64,000 nucleotides of DNA, from the NCBI RefSeq assembly GCF_037975245.1, contig NC_092572.1, positions 27,695,989-27,759,988 on the forward strand, read 5' to 3'. Of the stretch, positions 54,086 through 60,650 are shown in pieces (position 1 is the stretch's first letter; every line of letters begins with the position of its first letter). The stretch is from Apostichopus japonicus. Taxonomy: Eukaryota; Echinodermata; Holothuroidea; Aspidochirotida; Stichopodidae. The position numbers were made by a program, and so were the translations under genes. Under the pieces are notes generated by a model. That model ran no database searches. It was not told the DNA's origin and saw only the letters and a program-made list of their open reading frames with translations.

Positions 54086-57000
54086 AAACAAGGAAGAATC
54101 AGGACTGCAAGAAGAGTGCTCTATGCTATAAAAGCAGAGCCTAAACATATAAGTAAATGCCTTTGTAAGTACAGCTGTTACTCGGAGTTTCACGCCCTTA
54201 GGGTGGCGATCGTCAGACAACTGAACAAATACTCGCTGCGCGGATATATTCTATGGGGAACACGAACCCTATTTCTTACGTACACGGTTCATTGGTTTGA
54301 GCCTATTGTGGCGACACTTGGAGATGAATTCAGATCTCTTGTTGAGTAAATGCGGGTTTTTGGACAGGAGGATACAAATCCTCCTGTCCAATTTTATGTC
54401 TGATTTTGCAGATATTGTGGAAGACATGTGACCAGTCTTCGAATTAAGCTAATTTTGAGGAAAATTCACGGTCTCAATTTTTCGAAACAAGTAATTAAAA
54501 TGGCAGGAATTGAGATAAGGGCCTTTTTCTGGCCCTACTTTGAGTGTGCTCTATATTCACAAGCAAAGGCATGTTTGAGTTTTAATTAGGATCCTTGTCC
54601 AGCAGTAGTTGTACGGGAAAAGTGCCAAAAAACTATCAAGCGGGTCGTACCTTTTACGAACAGCACCCTCAAACTTAAGAAATCTAACTTTTGGCCCTAA
54701 TTGGACGGGAAAAGTGCCAAAAAAATATCAAGCGGGTCGTACCTTTTACGAACAGCACCCTCAAACTTAAGAAATCTCACTTCTGGCCCTAATTGGGGGT
54801 CTAATTTGGGCCTGCGGGTAAATTTGAATTTTTCTTTAAATACCATTTTTCAAGAGTGTATTGACCCTTTTTTTAAAAACTCAAGTCAAAAAGGTGTGTA
54901 TTTTATGTTATCTACTCAAATTAACTCGAAAATTGCGAAAATCACGCACTTCATATGTATGAAAATGCTTGCAAAAGCCGATTTAAGTAATTCAAATGAC
55001 AACTTCTTAGCATTAGCATACAGGTGCTTAACAATTAAGGGGGTGGTACACTAGCATAAGCACTACCAATAAACTGTATTTTCAGGGTCATATGCCCAAC
55101 GATGCCTGTGAACAGCGCCCTGAAACATATCATTTTACCAACATTTTGGGCTTTTTTGGCCATTTCAAGGTCAAATTCGAACACAATTTAAAGGTTTGTT
55201 TTTGGTTTTCAATACAAAACTAGTAAGACATGTATAGTTATGATGCAAAAAATGAGCTAAAACATCATTTTGATAATTTATTAATGCTCTGATGAGTAGC
55301 TTGAAGTGGCGTATATGAGAGTTACATCAGCTCTAAAGAAACATGCTTGCGAGGGCAAACAGTGGTAACACTGTATCATTCAAGGAGACCATGTTAAAAA
55401 ACAGTAGAAACTATTGGAATGTATCTATTAAGGGTGTTCTGTCTAATACTCTTTAACTGACTCCCCCCCCCCACCTCCCCTCAACACCCTTCCCATAGTG
55501 CACTATGCAGATTATGCATACAGTATGTGACTGACTTTTACTGCAAAGAGACTGCATAACACATGCATTCAAGGTATACTGAATTATTTGGTATGGTAAT
55601 CTTCTGCTTCAAATTGTCTGTATGCATGTAACCCACCCCACCCACCCACATCCTCTAACCAACCCTATATCAGAATAGAAAATGAATGTGAACCAGTGCA
55701 TACATGTACAGTGTGTACTATATATGTGTGAACAGTACAGTGTTTAACTTTACACCAAGCACTAAATAAATACACACTGTCCACAATAATAAACAGTACA
55801 CACTGTACATGAATGTACGGGTAAACATTCATTTTATATTATTTAAAGTCTTTTAATTAAGTGAATTATAACAGAAGCAGACACTACATTGCAAATATTA
55901 ATATGACATTGAAATATGCACAGTATTGAATTGAATGACTTTGAACTACAATATCTGACATAAAATACTTTATACTTATACAAAAGATGCCTCCAATTTT
56001 AGGGCTCTTAAAATGCAATCTGGATTTGGTTGCTAGGCGGGCCGCATCCTAGCAACCGAAAACTTTTCAAAAGTTTTTTTGCCCAATTTCATCCTTTGAG
56101 ACATATTGCAAGACACTATATCAATTTCAGGCGATTCAGAGAGGGTCGACGTGGAGGCCACTGTTGATTTGGCATGGATTGACCCATAAGTTATATTCAT
56201 TATATCCCTAAAATATATTATATCTAAATATTATATCTAATATATTAAATATATTATATTTTCTCTTCATTATATCCCTAAAATATCCTGTAATCCACAC
56301 ATAATTTGTTTAGATAAAGAGTGCATTTTGTGTATTTAACTGTTTTTGAGCTATGAAGTCTTAAGTCAGGAATGTTCCTAATAACTGGCATGACACTTGT
56401 ACCAGTGGAGTGTAAATTTTGTAACATACACATGAATTTACAATACCTTCATCTTGCGCCTTGATTTCGTCATAAAGTACCAAGGACTGGTATCCGTGTA
56501 TCTTAGCTACTGCCTGGAGTAGACGATATTCCTCTAAAGGAGTCTCTAATTTGCTGACATCAGACGGATTAATGATACCCATCTCATCAATTGTCAGTAG
56601 GAAGGAGAGTCCTGGATTCTGACTGGAGATAACTGTGTTCTTGTTCTTATCAGTAACTTCAAAGTTATCACACAGTTTCTCTGTTATGGAAAATGTCAAA
56701 TGAGCAGAGAGGCCGGCGAGGAATCTATCGTATTCAGTCTCTTGATCTGAAATGTTTAAGGTAAACATCAAGTTGAAGTTTCCAGTGTTGTTAAATATCC
56801 ACAGAGATGTACAGGCATGCTGATTGCATGATACACATCATGGCACATGGTGAGTTTTTCCCACTTGTACACGATGTTTTGTTGTACACATTTTGGTTTC
56901 CAGCATATAGAATAAATCACCACCTGTGTTGTGTATTGCATCAAGTGGAAGCTTTCTGGGGGGTGGGGGTGGGGGGAGGGGGAGGTGGTAGGGTGAGCTG

Positions 57001-57444
57001 GCAGGTGATAGTCTATCACTATCCATAAAGAGGTTTTGCTTTATCAAGGAAAATATGAATGATCGTTGAGCTATACTTTATGGAGATCAAGACCTCTCTT
57101 AGTTGCATTTTGAAAGTACAAGAGGTGAATCAAAATACAAAATTACAAAGAGAGCTAACGATTAGGGGCCTACCTCTTAGCTTCATGTACGTCTCTGTTA
57201 ATACGTGAGTATGGTTGATTTTCAGCTCAGTGAGTGCATCAGTTAATCGATTCACATTTGAAGGGAGTATGAATCCTCTCTCTTCAAGGGCAAGCAGAAA
57301 GTTCTTTGAGTACGAGGGACTTGCAATAATGGTCTGCACTTGATCAGGTGGTAGTGAAAAGTAGCGGCCTAAATTCCCACAGTCAGTTTGGGTTAACTTT
57401 GAAGACAGTTCTTCTTTCAGATGGCTGAAGGTGAAGATGGATGC
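26973..57444 (-). CDS. NLR-like gene: DED-DED-NACHT-Death-ZU5-UPA-Death, 16 exons
   Basis: This entry is the assembled gene. Exons, 5' to 3': 57174-57444, 56447-56746, 50289-52072, 49480-49682, 48551-48612, 47768-47829, 45514-45574, 44929-44993, 39965-40075, 38036-38330, 36248-36571, 32437-32669, 31576-31713, 28537-28674, 27364-27477, 26973-27131. Every junction has GT/AG ends and matching phase, and the sum is 4320 nt, exactly 1440 codons including the TGA stop. Approximate residues, counted from the first exon seen: DED-like 1-91 and 92-190, NACHT 270-455 with its accessory region to about 785, linkers 786-973, Death 974-1071, ZU5 1073-1210, UPA 1211-1349, linker 1350-1387, Death 1388-1439. 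The family role would be a cytosolic NTP-dependent sensor that nucleates death-fold signalling; that is inference from the domains. No leucine-rich repeats are recognisable. The N-terminal Met exon is missing, so it lies upstream and unrecognised or outside the window. The exon chain is well supported; the actual transcript is not verified. Confidence 0.8.
27364..27477 (-). CDS. Exon: Ser-rich linker between UPA and Death
   Basis: This 114-nt exon is phase 0 at both ends (tctcattgcag|AGA; TTGAGG|GTAAAG). Its 38 residues include RLVAPHSDSSSLSLTRDVQ. It is homologous to the exons at 27635-27745 and 21162-21281, so a single linker exon has been copied at least twice in this locus. It connects the UPA domain to the Death exon at 27.1 kb. 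Confidence 0.7.
27635..27745 (-). pseudogene. Linker exon copy opening with a stop codon
   Basis: This 111-nt block has good splice signals (gattgcag| and CTATGATG|GTAACA) and aligns with the linker exons at 27364-27477 and 21162-21281; all share an [H/S][S]G/D-SS core. In phase 0 its first codon after the acceptor is TAA; the remaining 36 codons are open. If spliced after the UPA exon it would end the protein at once, without a Death domain. It is either a decayed duplicate or an exon that switches off the C-terminus. Confidence 0.55.
28537..28674 (-). CDS. Exon: UPA C-terminal part
   Basis: This 138-nt exon is phase 0 at both ends (ttgtcgcag|GAA; TACAAG|GTTTGT). It encodes CPFSFDKVREEDCTFYFK followed by a strand ending in ELRVPYK, the closing strands of a UPA domain ('C-F-l' pattern). 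It is too short to stand out as an open frame and was found by following the domain. A transposon-like element starts 105 bp upstream of it (28779-30313). From here the gene can splice to the linker at 27.4 kb, or by phase to any of the downstream phase-0 exons. Confidence 0.78.
28779..30313. mobile_element. DNA transposon-like element with terminal inverted repeats
   Basis: The left end AAGGCGCGTTTACACGAC matches the inverted right end AAGTGCATTTACACGAC, and both are flanked by TA, consistent with a TA target duplication. Internal sequence repeats the TCGTG/CACGA words near both ends. There is no transposase frame in the 1.5 kb, so it is non-autonomous. It sits in the intron directly upstream of the last UPA exon. 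Confidence 0.6.
30361..31080. repeat. Interspersed repeat starting AACAAGAGCC
   Basis: It begins AACAAGAGCCTAAC...GGTTCCTTGC, like the repeats at 52367 and 60652. It then holds two or three diverged 250-bp units with 'tattaaccaacaactgtatnccaagtttgg' and many GGGCCCA words. Non-coding. Confidence 0.55.
31576..31713 (-). CDS. Exon: UPA middle part
   Basis: This 138-nt exon is phase 0 at both ends (ttccttcaag|ATA; CCAAAG|GTAAAT). It has 46 residues including GQYPLKILLEKIRPESWKC. Position and phase between the two flanking UPA exons, and the amphipathic strand pattern, support assignment to UPA. The open frame extends upstream of the acceptor, but the ttcaag acceptor is the one that keeps phase with the preceding exon. 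Confidence 0.75.
32437..32669 (-). CDS. Exon: end of ZU5 and start of UPA
   Basis: This 233-nt exon is phase 1 in (cttttgtag|GG) and phase 0 out (AAAGAG|GTGAGT). The first third ends the ZU5 fold with CVIWVESFSWETC; the F-S-W there sits where UNC5, PIDD1 and NLRP1 have HFS. The second part, FKKIQVYAACSQLP, begins the UPA beta-sandwich. In PIDD1 and NLRP1 the F-S bond is cut by autoproteolysis; here the preceding His is replaced by Ser. The boundary is fixed by phase and splice sites. Confidence 0.82.
32670..36247 (-). other. Intron between ZU5 exon and ZU5/UPA exon
   Basis: 3.6 kb with no supported exon. A CRE motif and an unpaired donor are noted separately. Part of the sequence near 33.8-34.15 kb is less AT-rich than the flanks. 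Confidence 0.6.
34141..34148. promoter_or_regulatory. Consensus CRE, TGACGTCA
   Basis: A perfect CREB/ATF palindrome lies about 190 bp upstream (minus strand) of an unpaired donor, TTTCACAG|GTAATT at 33948. This is the same layout as at 18085/17883. A transcript from here would start before the ZU5/UPA exon; short ATGs in the leader are not in frame with it. Weak evidence. Confidence 0.22.
36248..36571 (-). CDS. Exon: ZU5 domain
   Basis: This 324-nt exon is phase 1 in (atcaaaag|AT) and phase 1 out (GCTCAAG|GTACAT). It contains the ZU5 hallmark 'G-i-i-gt-vrl-IPPGAi' as EGRILEIPGTDVRLDIPPGA, followed by beta-strand-rich sequence and the typical AKLTLPHCLKLKNP segment ('pv-LtlPHC'). ZU5 occurs in ankyrins, UNC5 receptors, PIDD1 and, as half of FIIND, in NLRP1 and CARD8. 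It forms a unit with the UPA exons downstream and a Death domain. Confidence 0.9.
38036..38330 (-). CDS. Exon: Death domain, copy A
   Basis: This 295-nt exon is phase 0 in (atagcatcag|AAC) and phase 1 out (ACTTCAG|GTAAGT). It encodes about 98 residues with a clear Death-domain core: FKDLSGNLFKEWRDVGRNVK for helices 1-2, a middle segment ending in NIEADNRRKGQKE, then VVYHMLLLWKRKRG for helix 5 and TLRDALIATNRKDL for helix 6. The invariant-type Trp residues (EWRDV, LLLWK) are present. Death domains make homotypic contacts in signalling platforms. It joins in phase to the ZU5 exon downstream, so the protein has a Death domain before ZU5 as well as after UPA. The exon at 18576-18834 is a close duplicate. 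Confidence 0.88.
39965..40075 (-). CDS. Exon: linker before Death domain, copy A
   Basis: This 111-nt exon is phase 0 at both ends (ttctcacag|AAT; TTTGCAG|GTAAGT). Its 37 residues are Ala/Glu-rich, ending in KDSEEVTNETLQ. It is nearly identical to the exon at 20498-20608 and lies in the duplicated segment. A transposon-like element begins 38 bp upstream of its acceptor (40114-41736), so the element abuts a functional splice site. Confidence 0.75.
40114..41736. mobile_element. DNA transposon-like element, CAGG...CCTG ends, 5-bp AATTA duplication
   Basis: The left end CAGGGGCGTATCCAGG pairs with the inverted right end CAGGCGCGTATCCAGG. Both are flanked by AATTA (40109-40113 and 41737-41741), a likely target-site duplication. 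Inside, the block near 40150-40250 (AGCGCCACCAT..GTTGG) recurs near 41095-41170. A long C/T-rich strand tract (about 41570-41695) precedes the right end. No intact transposase. Confidence 0.7.
41570..41695. repeat. Pyrimidine tract
   Basis: About 125 bp of nearly uninterrupted C/T on the plus strand, inside the transposon-like element. Such tracts can form triplex DNA. The Lys/Arg- and Phe/Ser-rich frames across it are artefacts. Confidence 0.85.
41742..44928 (-). other. Intron sequence, no exon seen
   Basis: 3.2 kb between linker exons. It contains C-runs and a diverged repeat ('ccccctgg..ccccacagggcc', 43141 and 43331). No splice-bounded open stretch was recognised. Confidence 0.5.
44929..44993 (-). 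CDS. Mini-exon: acidic linker
   Basis: This 65-nt exon is phase 1 in (caacaaaag|AC) and phase 0 out with a strong donor (AAAT|GTAAGT). It encodes ETNKAVEQQEDKSSDVPSKGN after the split Asp codon. The composition is acidic and Gln/Ser-rich, as in other disordered linkers of this gene. Confidence 0.6.
45514..45574 (-). CDS. Mini-exon: Ser/Pro linker
   Basis: This 61-nt exon is phase 0 in (ttttcatttag|ATG) and phase 1 out (TCTCTG|GTGAGT). It encodes MNFILPGRMSATSPSLKPIS, a Ser/Pro-rich tail typical of a flexible linker. The in-frame ATG at its very start follows an acceptor, so it is read here as internal rather than as a start. Confidence 0.6.
46250..47450. repeat. Decayed interspersed repeat, related to 6.7-9.9 kb
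   Basis: Repeated 'taccaagtgtgaagttcatc...ttttacctttggagctaa' and 'tgacatctactgacc' phrases at intervals of roughly 100 bp, similar to the left-end family. Intronic. Confidence 0.5.
47768..47829 (-). CDS. Mini-exon: linker
   Basis: This is a second 62-nt exon, phase 1 in (ctcatttcag|TT) and phase 0 out (GATG|GTGAGA). It encodes EWIIGEHLIHTLNVTTGEWM. It is not a recognised domain. The same length as the preceding mini-exon may be coincidence. Confidence 0.6.
48551..48612 (-). CDS. Mini-exon: charged linker
   Basis: This 62-nt exon was found by phase: it enters in phase 2 (ttaccaag|T) and leaves in phase 1 (GTTTCAG|GTAACA), which is exactly what is needed to connect the exons on either side. 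The 20 complete codons read PPVAVKDDKDLNNLQSRNVS, a low-complexity charged linker. Without it the next exon would open with a stop codon in frame, so its inclusion restores the reading frame. Confidence 0.6.
49480..49682 (-). CDS. Exon: helical region after NACHT
   Basis: This 203-nt exon enters in phase 0 (ttctccag|ATT) and leaves in phase 2 (GCACG|GTGAGG). It encodes 67 residues that are Leu- and charge-rich and probably helical, for example LKLSDVVEKITEKALILK and LIEQDYEDLMKFIINNEK. It follows the NACHT exon where leucine-rich repeats would begin in a typical NLR, but I see no LRR consensus. I do not recognise the fold; a single degenerate repeat or a helical spacer are both possible. Confidence 0.7.
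50289..52072 (-). CDS. Exon: NACHT NTPase with winged-helix region
   Basis: This 1784-nt exon has an acceptor after ttttaaag (phase 1 in) and the donor ATCACAG|GTAAAG (phase 0 out). Counting in the assembled protein, the Walker A motif GQPGSGKT is at 274-281, Walker B VYLILDGLEEY at 345-355, the sensor-type stretch VMITARTDY at 382-390 and the NVPLLFVLL proline motif at 443-451. FLHKLIQEWFAAKYLA at about 646-661 matches the 'FlH-t-qEf-AA-yl' segment at the end of the accessory region of NOD-like receptors. NACHT proteins bind and hydrolyse NTP and oligomerise to bring death-fold domains together. Two acidic, Ser-rich stretches (about 484-516 and 571-635) interrupt the accessory region and look like disordered loops. 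The exon has no frame breaks. This is the most certain coding sequence in the window. Confidence 0.95.
52367..53804. repeat. AACAAGAGCCCAAGG interspersed repeat, complete copy
   Basis: It starts AACAAGAGCCCAAGGGCACT GTGGTTCCTTGC and ends GCAAGGAACC, an inversion of the GGTTCCTTGC near its start. Inside are two to three diverged units carrying 'ttgacctttggtgacctcggatcacatgaccgtt' and 'tgggagttattgca'. It shares these with 60.6-63.9 kb. It lies in the intron upstream of the NACHT exon. Confidence 0.75.
54041..54082. repeat. (TA)n microsatellite
   Basis: About 42 bp of pure TA within a wider AT-rich stretch (53.94-54.08 kb). Confidence 0.95.
54611..54804. repeat. 97-bp tandem duplication
   Basis: ACGGGAAAAGTGCCAAAAAA and the 77 bp after it occur twice head to tail, differing at only a few bases. 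No gene. Confidence 0.85.
54805..56446 (-). other. Intron sequence downstream of second DED exon
   Basis: AT-rich with a C-run near 55467 and short repeats of 'tatatccctaaaatat' near 56200-56285. No exon recognised. Confidence 0.5.
56447..56746 (-). CDS. Exon: second death-effector-like domain
   Basis: This 300-nt exon is phase 1 at both ends. The acceptor is acatttcag|AT and the donor GAAG|GTATTG. It encodes a second DED-like domain that parallels the first: EYDRFLAGLSAHL as helix 1-2, FEVTDKNKN in the middle, then FLLTIDEMGIINPSDVSKL, which aligns with the FLLALEERGFILPSNV stretch of the preceding exon. A tandem DED pair is the arrangement of caspase-8 and c-FLIP type proteins; here it sits directly in front of a NACHT exon. 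Adaptor or caspase recruitment through these domains is inferred from family knowledge only. Confidence 0.75.
57174..57444 (-). CDS. Exon: first death-effector-like domain
   Basis: This 271-nt exon enters in phase 0 after the acceptor ccatag and leaves in phase 1 at AGAG|GTAGGC. The 90 residues fit a death-effector domain: an early FSHLKEELSSKL helix, then FLLALEERGFILPSNVNRL and the following helix ALTELKINH, the usual pattern of a domain ending in 'Lee-rGfi-psnV--L'. The RxDL signature found in many DEDs is not evident. It is the most upstream coding exon I can support. It has no initiating Met of its own, so an earlier exon is expected. The upstream intron contains minisatellites and a diverged copy of the intron that sits upstream of the Death exons. 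Confidence 0.75.
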
Positions 57445-57699
57445 CTATGGAAGAGGGAAACAACAATAAATCCATTGATTTAGTAAATCTTTGCCAACTA
57501 ATCACATCAATAACTTTCATTTAAGACTAGCCTTGGTCAGAAGATTTCTGAGATGTGACAATGTTTGAGATGAAACCAACAGTTCGTCTGAGACTTGAAC
57601 TTCTGCTGAGCTCCACATAAGAGAGTAAGATTCTGGTTACTCGCACAGAAGATCCACACACTAAATGAAGTCAAAGCAGCTACGTACTTTAAGTATGGT

Positions 57700-58085
57700 G
57701 ACAGCTCGATATACATAAGGTTCTATATTCATAAGGTTCATTGTTCATCAGGGTCATTATCCATAAGGTTCATTGTTCATAAGGTTCGCTATTTATAATG
57801 AGCAAAAGGTTCATTATTCATAGGGTTCGTTATTCATAATGAAAAAAAAAGGTTCGATATTCATAATGGTGAAAAAGGTTCGTTGCTCATAATTGGTAAA
57901 AGGGTTCGATATTCATGATGGTGAAAAAGGCTCGTTATTCATAATAGGACGAAGGGTTCGATATTCATAATAGAGCAAAGGGTTCGTAATCCATAATAGA
58001 CAAAAAGGTTCATTATTCATAATAGGAGGAAAGGTCCGTTATTCATAATAGACCTAGCCAAAAAGGTTCGGTATCATTCGCAATG
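57700..58085. repeat. Minisatellite array, GGTTCGTTATTCATAAT units
   Basis: About twelve diverged copies of a 20-35-bp unit, AAAGGTTCGTTATTCATAAT(A/G)G. The same units occur inverted at 58385-58760. Confidence 0.88.
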
Positions 58086-58384
58086 AGGAGAAGGACCCCC
58101 TTTAGGAAACGTACAAGTTTATGTCATTAATATGTCGAAAATGTAGGTTTTGCTGGAGGGGGTAGGGTGAAGCATGGTCTTGATAGTGTGTGGCTCATAT
58201 TCTCTGCAAAATTATGCATCCGCCCACCATCTGGTGGTGACCCCCCCCCCATAGGACTGTTGTGCCCCCCCCTGTGCCCCCTCTAATAAAAAAGTATGTT
58301 AAGGCCACTGGTTGAACACTTTAGGCGTCCGCGAAAATGAAGGACGTCTTTTGCACTTGTATTACGCACTTCTCTCCTACTTTT

Positions 58385-58760
58385 TCACATTATGGATTAC
58401 GAAGCCTTTGATCGATTATGAATATCGGACATTTTCTCCTTTTATGAATAACGAACCTTTTTTCCCATTATGAATAACGGACCCTTCGCTCCATTATGAA
58501 TATCGGACCTTTCTTCCTATTATGAATAACGAACCTTTTTGTCTATTATGGATATCGAACCGTTTTGCCCATTATGAATATCGAACCTTTGTTTCCATTA
58601 TGAATACCGGACCTTATGAATTATGATCCCTCTTTATTATGAATTACCAACCTTTATTTCCATTATGAATAACGAACCTTTTTTATCAAAAAAGAGCACG
58701 TAATGAATACGAACCTTATGAACAATGACCCTTATGAAGGGGACCTTATGAATATCGGGC
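58385..58760. repeat. Inverted minisatellite array, ATTATGAATAACGAACCTTT units
   Basis: About twelve copies in the reverse orientation to the array at 57700-58085, separated from it by about 300 bp of C-run-containing spacer. Together they could fold into a long imperfect hairpin. Confidence 0.88.
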
Positions 58761-58869
58761 AGACCCCGTAGGTATTGACCTCTAATCGGCTTAATGGGAT
58801 ACACATCAAATATATTGTAAGGAAGGAAAGAAAATCTAAAGTTAACTGTGCGTGATCGCATTTGTTTCT

Positions 58870-59770
58870 AAAATCTTATTGATATTTATGTGAACTGACC
58901 TATGACCTCTAGAGCAAGGCTGCAGAAACTCAGTACTACTGATGTGCTAATACTTTCATGCTCAGTGAATCAGATAAGAAAATTATAGTAGGTGAACATT
59001 ATTAATGGTATATTTGTTAACAGACATTTCAATGCACACAGTGTAATGTGCAAACGTAATGACTGATCTATACTACTTTACAGAATGACTTAAGGACAAA
59101 ATATATATATATCATTCATAATTTACAGTGCTTTAAAGCCAATTCTAACAAACAAAATATCGTCAAATGAGCACTAGCTATCTGCTCACTGAAAAAAGGC
59201 CTTTCAAACTTGATATGATTTCACAATTGTATAAGATACAGTACTTTCAAGCAAACAATATCTTTGCAACAGTTCAATCTAAGCTGTTTACACTTTTCTA
59301 ACTCCATTGTCAAGGCTTTAATACCAGGTAAGAAAAAAACTGTCAGACACTTCCGGGCTACTAGTGGTATTACTGGTCACGTTTGCACAGAGCTCTCCAA
59401 CCTTCAGATGCCTTACATCCTTTGTTTATTGCTTTACTGCCTATGCTTGCAAGCATTTCTGGAACCGGCAGTAGGTCAGGTGGTAACAGCAAAACTGTGG
59501 CACACCTATATGTAACCTTCTATCAGATGAGATGTTACCACATATGATTGATGCACCAAATTAAGCCATAATTGCCTCATAATTTGTGAATGAATTGCTT
59601 TGAGGCTACAAAACTTATTACATTCTGTAAACGATTCCATGTAGTACCAAGGGAAAATATTTCAAAAGCATTGCTCAAGCAATGTGGCAGAAGAAGCAAA
59701 ACACTTTGCTGCTGTCAAGTATTACAATATATTAATACATATAGGTAGTGTGATGCATAGGGCTTCATTG
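58870..59770. repeat. Third, diverged copy of the Death-upstream intron
   Basis: It is homologous to the introns at about 18.9-20.0 kb and 38.4-39.5 kb. Shared phrases in order include gcagaa..ctcagtacta, 'caagctgt', 'ccattgtcaaggctttaataccaggta' versus 'ccatggtaaaatgaagcctttaatgccaggta', and 'cagaagaagcaaa'. Orientation is the same. It lies upstream of the first DED exon, so the duplicated unit seems to have been reused to add death-fold exons. Confidence 0.6.
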
Positions 59771-60650
59771 TTTAAGTGTACATAGTTTACACTGAATATT
59801 TGTGATGTTTTACAAATTTATGAAGTTTTTGGTCCTGTTGGATGTCATCTACAGTAAACATGCATTAATGTGTGTACAGGGGTCTGTATTGTAGCCATTG
59901 TCTGTCATTTTCTAACAAAACTAATCTAGAATGTCCTCCAAGTTTGCTTTAGTGTATGTGCAGGGCTGTAGCCACAGTCTGTTCAAAAACATGAAATTTT
60001 ATACTGCACAATGCAGTTAGAATGTTGGAAATGATAGACACATTTTGCATCTAACCCCTAACCCAAATGAATTATCCAAGGGGTGGACAATACTGTGTCT
60101 GAGACCCCTCTTTCAGGGGACAACAGACTTCCTCTCCCACTTCAAACTCTGGCTAGATGGCATTGTAAACTGCACATGTAAAGTTTAAGAAACATTGTTG
60201 CTTGTTGTACGCCAAATCCAACTGGCTGGAGTCTTGATTTTTTTTGTGTGTTTAGGCATCACATGCAGACACAGAAATACACCCACACAAATACACTTAC
60301 AGTACTGTACAAGCAAACTTGAAATTTAATATAGGTTCCTGGTGCTTTCAGCATAGGAACTGAATAAGACACCAAAATGGCAAACTACATTAAGGGTTTG
60401 ATGAAATAACTGCTTGCGAATCAAGACATTGCTTAAAATTACAAGGCTTTCACATATTTTGTCCCTGCTGAACTCAAATGACCTATGACCACGATCAAAA
60501 GATAAAGAGTTCACCTAATCAATTGAGGGATTTTGGTGTGCTAGACTACAGTGAGACCCATCCATGTTTCTCTTTCATACTGTATCATGTTTACAAGAAT
60601 TTCCCATTTCTGACCTTTGACCTTCATGGAAGCAGGATTCATCTTATTAC
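59771..60650. other. No gene recognised
   Basis: AT-rich sequence upstream of the first DED exon seen. A missing 5' exon could lie here or beyond, but I see no convincing splice-bounded frame. Confidence 0.4.
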
